Positions 61,161 to 64,000 of a DNA stretch of 64,000 nt are shown in pieces. The number at the start of each line of letters is the position of its first letter. The stretch's first letter is position 1. The notes beneath the pieces were generated by a model. It ran no database searches and was not told the DNA's origin. It saw nothing but the letters and a program-made list of their open reading frames with translations. The stretch comes from Hyphomicrobiaceae bacterium (GTDB lineage Bacteria > Pseudomonadota > Alphaproteobacteria > Rhizobiales > Hyphomicrobiaceae). A program made the translations under genes and the position numbers. The stretch is from NCBI GenBank assembly GCA_008933705.1, contig WBUN01000001.1:124001-188000 (forward strand). Reading direction: 5' to 3'.

Positions 61161-62423
61161 TCAGGCTATGAGGCCGCTCAGCGGCCTCACCGCGGCCGAA
61201 TCGGGAAACACCGTGCTGGCGAGCAGGGAGGCCGACAGCCCGAGCTGATCGGCAAGCACGCCCTTCAGGACCGCGCGCAGATCGGTTGTCGGCTTGAGGT
61301 CGCGCCGCTCGTGGAGCTGCTCGTCCTTGAGGCCCGGCCAGTCGGCGATGATGCGGCCGCCCTTGACGGCGCCGCCGACGAGGAACGCCACGGTGCCGGT
61401 GCCGTGATCGGTGCCGATCGTGCCGTTGATGCGGGCGGTACGGCCGAACTCCGTGACGACGACGACGGCGGTATCCTTCCAGTGCGCACCGAGGCCCTTC
61501 TCGAATGCTTCGATGGCCCCGTCGAGGCCGCCCAGGAGCTGCGCGAGCCGGCCGGTGGCGCCGCCCTCGTTGGCATGCGTGTCCCAGCCGTCGAAGGCAA
61601 GCGCCGCAAGCCGCGGGCCGTCGTCCGCCGCGATCAGTTTCGCTGCGCCCTCGGCCGCGAGCCGCATGCCGACGGCCGTATCCATGCCGCCGCGCGGCCT
61701 CGCGGCGCTGCCGGACATGCCTTCGCGCGCGGCGATGCGTTCCGTCTCGAGCCCCTTGGCAAGCGCCACCTGCAGCACCGGATCGCGCTGGGCGTACAGG
61801 TCCATGACGCGCGCGGCGAGATCCGCCGAGGCGGTGGCGATGATCTGCGGTGCCCAGCCGAGCACGGGCGCAGGCCCGCGCATGATGAGCGGCGTCGAGG
61901 AGCCCACGCCGAGGCCGCCTCTGGTGCCAACGCGATCGCCCTTGGGCAGGATGCCGATGGCCCGGTTCAGCCAGCCCGACTGGATGGCGCCGGGGCCCGG
62001 ATAGCCGCCTTCCAGCACGTCCTGGCCATCGAAGTGCGAGCGCTCGCGATAGGCGGTCGCCGTGGCGTGCACGATGGCCGCCTGGCCGGCCTTGTAGAGC
62101 CGCGCGAGCACCGGCATGGCCGGATGAAGCGCGAAGAAGGCATCGAGCGGGATCGCGGGATGCTCGCCCGTCAGCGACAGCGCGATCTGCCCGTGCAGGC
62201 CTTCGTAGGACGGATCGCCGACAGGGCCGACAGCGGAAAGCCCGTCGAGGGCGCCGCGCAGGATGACGACGACGAGGCGGGGATCGCGCGCGCTCGCGGC
62301 GCGGGCAAACTTCGGCAGGTAGGCCCAGGCGAACAGGGTGCCGCCCGCAACGAGCAGGGCGCGACGCGAGGGGGAGGGTATTTCGCAGAGCCTGCACGCG
62401 GGCTCGCGCGTGGTCTTGCTCAT
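61161..62423 (-). CDS. DUF1501 protein, Tat-exported
   Basis: A 420-residue exported protein of the DUF1501 family, related to the alkaline-phosphatase/sulfatase superfamily. The twin-arginine signal SRRALLVAGGTLFAWAYLP is near residues 19-37. LVVVILRGALDGLSAVGPVGDPSYEGLHGQIAL, ALHPAMPVLARLYKAGQAAIVHATA and VVVTEFGRTARINGTIGTDHGTG are the family blocks. The Cys10 and Cys13 pair before the signal is unusual. ATG 62423 lies six bases after the DUF1800 stop, so the two form an operon. DUF1501/DUF1800 pairs are widespread but biochemically uncharacterised. Confidence 0.92.
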   Translation of the reverse strand: MSKTTREPACRLCEIPSPSRRALLVAGGTLFAWAYLPKFARAASARDPRLVVVILRGALDGLSAVGPVGDPSYEGLHGQIALSLTGEHPAIPLDAFFALHPAMPVLARLYKAGQAAIVHATATAYRERSHFDGQDVLEGGYPGPGAIQSGWLNRAIGILPKGDRVGTRGGLGVGSSTPLIMRGPAPVLGWAPQIIATASADLAARVMDLYAQRDPVLQVALAKGLETERIAAREGMSGSAARPRGGMDTAVGMRLAAEGAAKLIAADDGPRLAALAFDGWDTHANEGGATGRLAQLLGGLDGAIEAFEKGLGAHWKDTAVVVVTEFGRTARINGTIGTDHGTGTVAFLVGGAVKGGRIIADWPGLKDEQLHERRDLKPTTDLRAVLKGVLADQLGLSASLLASTVFPDSAAVRPLSGLIA

Positions 62424-62428
62424 GAGGC

Positions 62429-63919
62429 CTACCTCCTTTGGAACTCAGGAGACATGAGCAGCAGCGCCAACCCTTGCTGGCGCGATTCGGCGCGGGCGAC
62501 GGCCTGCCGGGTCTCGCGCGAGGCCGCTTCGCCCGCGATGGTCTCAAGAAGCTCGCTCGGATTGACGAGGTCGCGCATCCGCCCGGCAATGGCGGCCGAC
62601 ACGTCCAGGCGCACCTTTATTCCCTCCGGCGAGGTCCAGGCCGCAGCCGTGTCCGGCCAGCCGTTGGGTCCCGGCGGCTGCCACAGCGGCATGCCCAGCG
62701 CATTGAGCGGCCCGAGAATGAGGCCGGGGCCCTCCGGCATGCGGCCGATGGCGCGCAACGCCGCCAGCAGGAACTGCTCCGGCGTGCGCATCTTTGACAG
62801 GGGCGCGGACCAGGCCTCGTCGGAGTCGATGAGCGCGACGGCAACGGCTTTGAGGTCGCCGCCGGTGTTGGCGAAGACCTTCGCAAGGTGCTCGGTCAGC
62901 GGCTTGGGCGGATCGTCGGCCACGAAATGGCGTGCGAGCTTCCATGCAAGATGCCGCGCCGTCGCCGGGTGCCGCGCCAGATCGGCAAGCACCGCCTCGC
63001 CCTGCTCGATGCCGCCGGCCTCATAGACCTTGCCGAGCACCGTGTGGTCGCCGGGCTCGTGCGCGGCGGGGACGAACACGAACGTGCCGGGCTCGCCGAT
63101 GCGCCTCTGCCTCCCCGTGAAGGTCCAGCCGGTGATGATGCGGGCGAGCGCGGTCACGTCGGCCTGCGTGTAGCCGCCGTCGACGCCGAGGGTGTGCAGC
63201 TCCAGGATCTCGCGCGCCAGGTTTTCGTTGAGGCCGCGCTTGCGGTTCTGGCCTGCCTTGGAGTTGGGTCCGAGCGATTGGGCGTTGTCGAGATAGAACA
63301 GCATCGCCGGGTGGCTCTCCACCGCCTTGAGCATGTCGGCGAAGCGGCCGAGCACGTGCGGCCTGATGGCCTCGCGCTCGAAGCAGCCGGCGGTGGCCCG
63401 CACGATCCCGCCTTTGGCCGCCGAGACGCAGAAGTGGTTCGACCAGAAGTGCACCAGCCGCTCGACGAAGCCCACCGGCGCATGCACCGCGCGCTGGAAG
63501 CGGGCCATGGCATCGGCCCGCAGCAGCCGTTGCGGGACCGGCGGCTCGGCGGCTTTCATCTTGGGGCCCTGGGCCGGGGCCGTCATGGCGGGCGCCGGCG
63601 CCGTCTCGCCCTGCGCCATCATGGTGTCGCCGCCGGACGTCGGCGGCGCGGCCGCGACCTTGGGCGCCGGGGGGCTCTTCTCGCGCTCGATCCGCTGCCT
63701 TTCCTGTTCCGCGAACAGGCTCTGGATGGCCGTCTTCGTGTCGGGGAGCGCCGGCGCCCTCAGCTCCGCGATGCCGGGCTGCAGCAGCTCCGCCTTCAGG
63801 AACCCGCGCGGGTCGGACGCAGCGCGCGCCAAGTCGCCGGCGTAGGCACCCCCGCGTGCACCGAAGGCGAATCGATTGAGGGCGACAAAGCCAGTCTTGG
63901 GATCGCCACCGATAGCCAT
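62429..63919 (-). CDS. DUF1800 protein
   Basis: A 496-residue protein of the DUF1800 family: ALNRFAFGARGG at the N-terminus, ERLVHFWSNHFCVSA, NENLAREILELHTLGVDGGYTQADV and the AWSAPLSKMRTPEQFLLAALRAIGRMP block are conserved. A Pro/Ala-rich, Met-containing insert occupies residues 81-130 and is probably disordered. No Sec or Tat signal is clear, so export may depend on the Tat substrate encoded next. The start at 63919 is 82 bases from the window end. The biochemical function is unknown. Confidence 0.92.
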   Translation of the reverse strand: MAIGGDPKTGFVALNRFAFGARGGAYAGDLARAASDPRGFLKAELLQPGIAELRAPALPDTKTAIQSLFAEQERQRIEREKSPPAPKVAAAPPTSGGDTMMAQGETAPAPAMTAPAQGPKMKAAEPPVPQRLLRADAMARFQRAVHAPVGFVERLVHFWSNHFCVSAAKGGIVRATAGCFEREAIRPHVLGRFADMLKAVESHPAMLFYLDNAQSLGPNSKAGQNRKRGLNENLAREILELHTLGVDGGYTQADVTALARIITGWTFTGRQRRIGEPGTFVFVPAAHEPGDHTVLGKVYEAGGIEQGEAVLADLARHPATARHLAWKLARHFVADDPPKPLTEHLAKVFANTGGDLKAVAVALIDSDEAWSAPLSKMRTPEQFLLAALRAIGRMPEGPGLILGPLNALGMPLWQPPGPNGWPDTAAAWTSPEGIKVRLDVSAAIAGRMRDLVNPSELLETIAGEAASRETRQAVARAESRQQGLALLLMSPEFQRR

Positions 63920-64000
63920 CGTCTCACCTGTGTCGCCTTGGCAACGGCCGCATCGGGCTTAACGGAACGAGTCGCAGAAAGCTAAGCCGACCATTGCAAC

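Noticed and set aside
59275-62589. A minus-strand open frame of over 1100 codons spanning the ThDP enzyme and DUF1501 genes.
   Set aside because: It has no domain motifs, overlaps two clear genes in other frames and has the Arg/Ala/Gly-rich composition of frame shadows.

Overview
This 64 kb window is GC-rich chromosomal DNA from an alphaproteobacterium, most likely Hyphomicrobiales. The main evidence is a CpdR-type response regulator, a HisN/SuhB-type phosphatase next to two mmgR/suhB-like small RNAs, a tRNA-His with G1:U72 and A73 and no extra 5' G, a zinc-free L36 and an NDUFS6-like zinc-finger protein. No plasmid, phage, insertion sequence, rRNA or CRISPR array is visible. All functions are read from protein motifs and gene order; no database search was run.

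Layout. 0-9 kb: housekeeping and small genes (DUF6197-like, secreted nuclease, orphan Flp pilin, tRNA-Gly, prolyl-tRNA deacylase, CnoX/YbbN, LON-domain protein, Trm112-like, acyl-CoA dehydrogenase, hisN), then the tandem sRNAs, an N-formylglutamate amidohydrolase and cpdR. 9-14.3 kb: tRNA-Val, rpmJ, a TPR protein, a FetAB-like ABC exporter, then a minus-strand group of small secreted proteins, four of which share a four-cysteine plan ending in CX6C, interrupted by paired palindromes, then cspA. 14.5-19 kb: rlmJ, mmsA, a LysR regulator and a Crp/Fnr regulator. 19-29.5 kb: a branched-chain-amino-acid-type (Liv) ABC importer between two adenylate-forming ligases, facing a malonyl-CoA synthetase-like gene. 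29.5-38.6 kb: a CHASE2 membrane protein with a FecR-like partner, a flavin monooxygenase, a zf-CHCC protein, hydrolase, thioesterase, DUF1194, extensin-like lipoprotein, MFS pump and TetR regulator. 38.6-39.6 kb: a gene-free repeat block ending in tRNA-His.

40-50.3 kb: carbonic anhydrase, a fourth acyl-CoA ligase, then a GntR/UTRA-controlled locus: an enolase-superfamily enzyme and its regulator on one strand, and an SsuABC-type importer with a GMC oxidoreductase on the other. 50.4-61.2 kb: a LacI-controlled catabolic locus: SDR and VOC enzymes on one strand; on the other a substrate-binding protein, an ATPase, two different permeases, a fused E1 alpha/beta thiamine-diphosphate dehydrogenase, a second SDR and a second thiamine-diphosphate enzyme. 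Two LacI-type palindromes lie in the divergent promoter region. 61.2-63.9 kb: a Tat-exported DUF1501 protein and a DUF1800 protein.

The overall picture is an organism that scavenges organic acids through ABC importers and CoA ligases. The most novel-looking items are the CX6C secreted family with a terminator-like hairpin in one leader, the LacI/thiamine-diphosphate locus of unknown substrate, the CHASE2/FecR-like pair without an output domain, the tandem sRNAs, and the palindromes that recur in closely spaced pairs.
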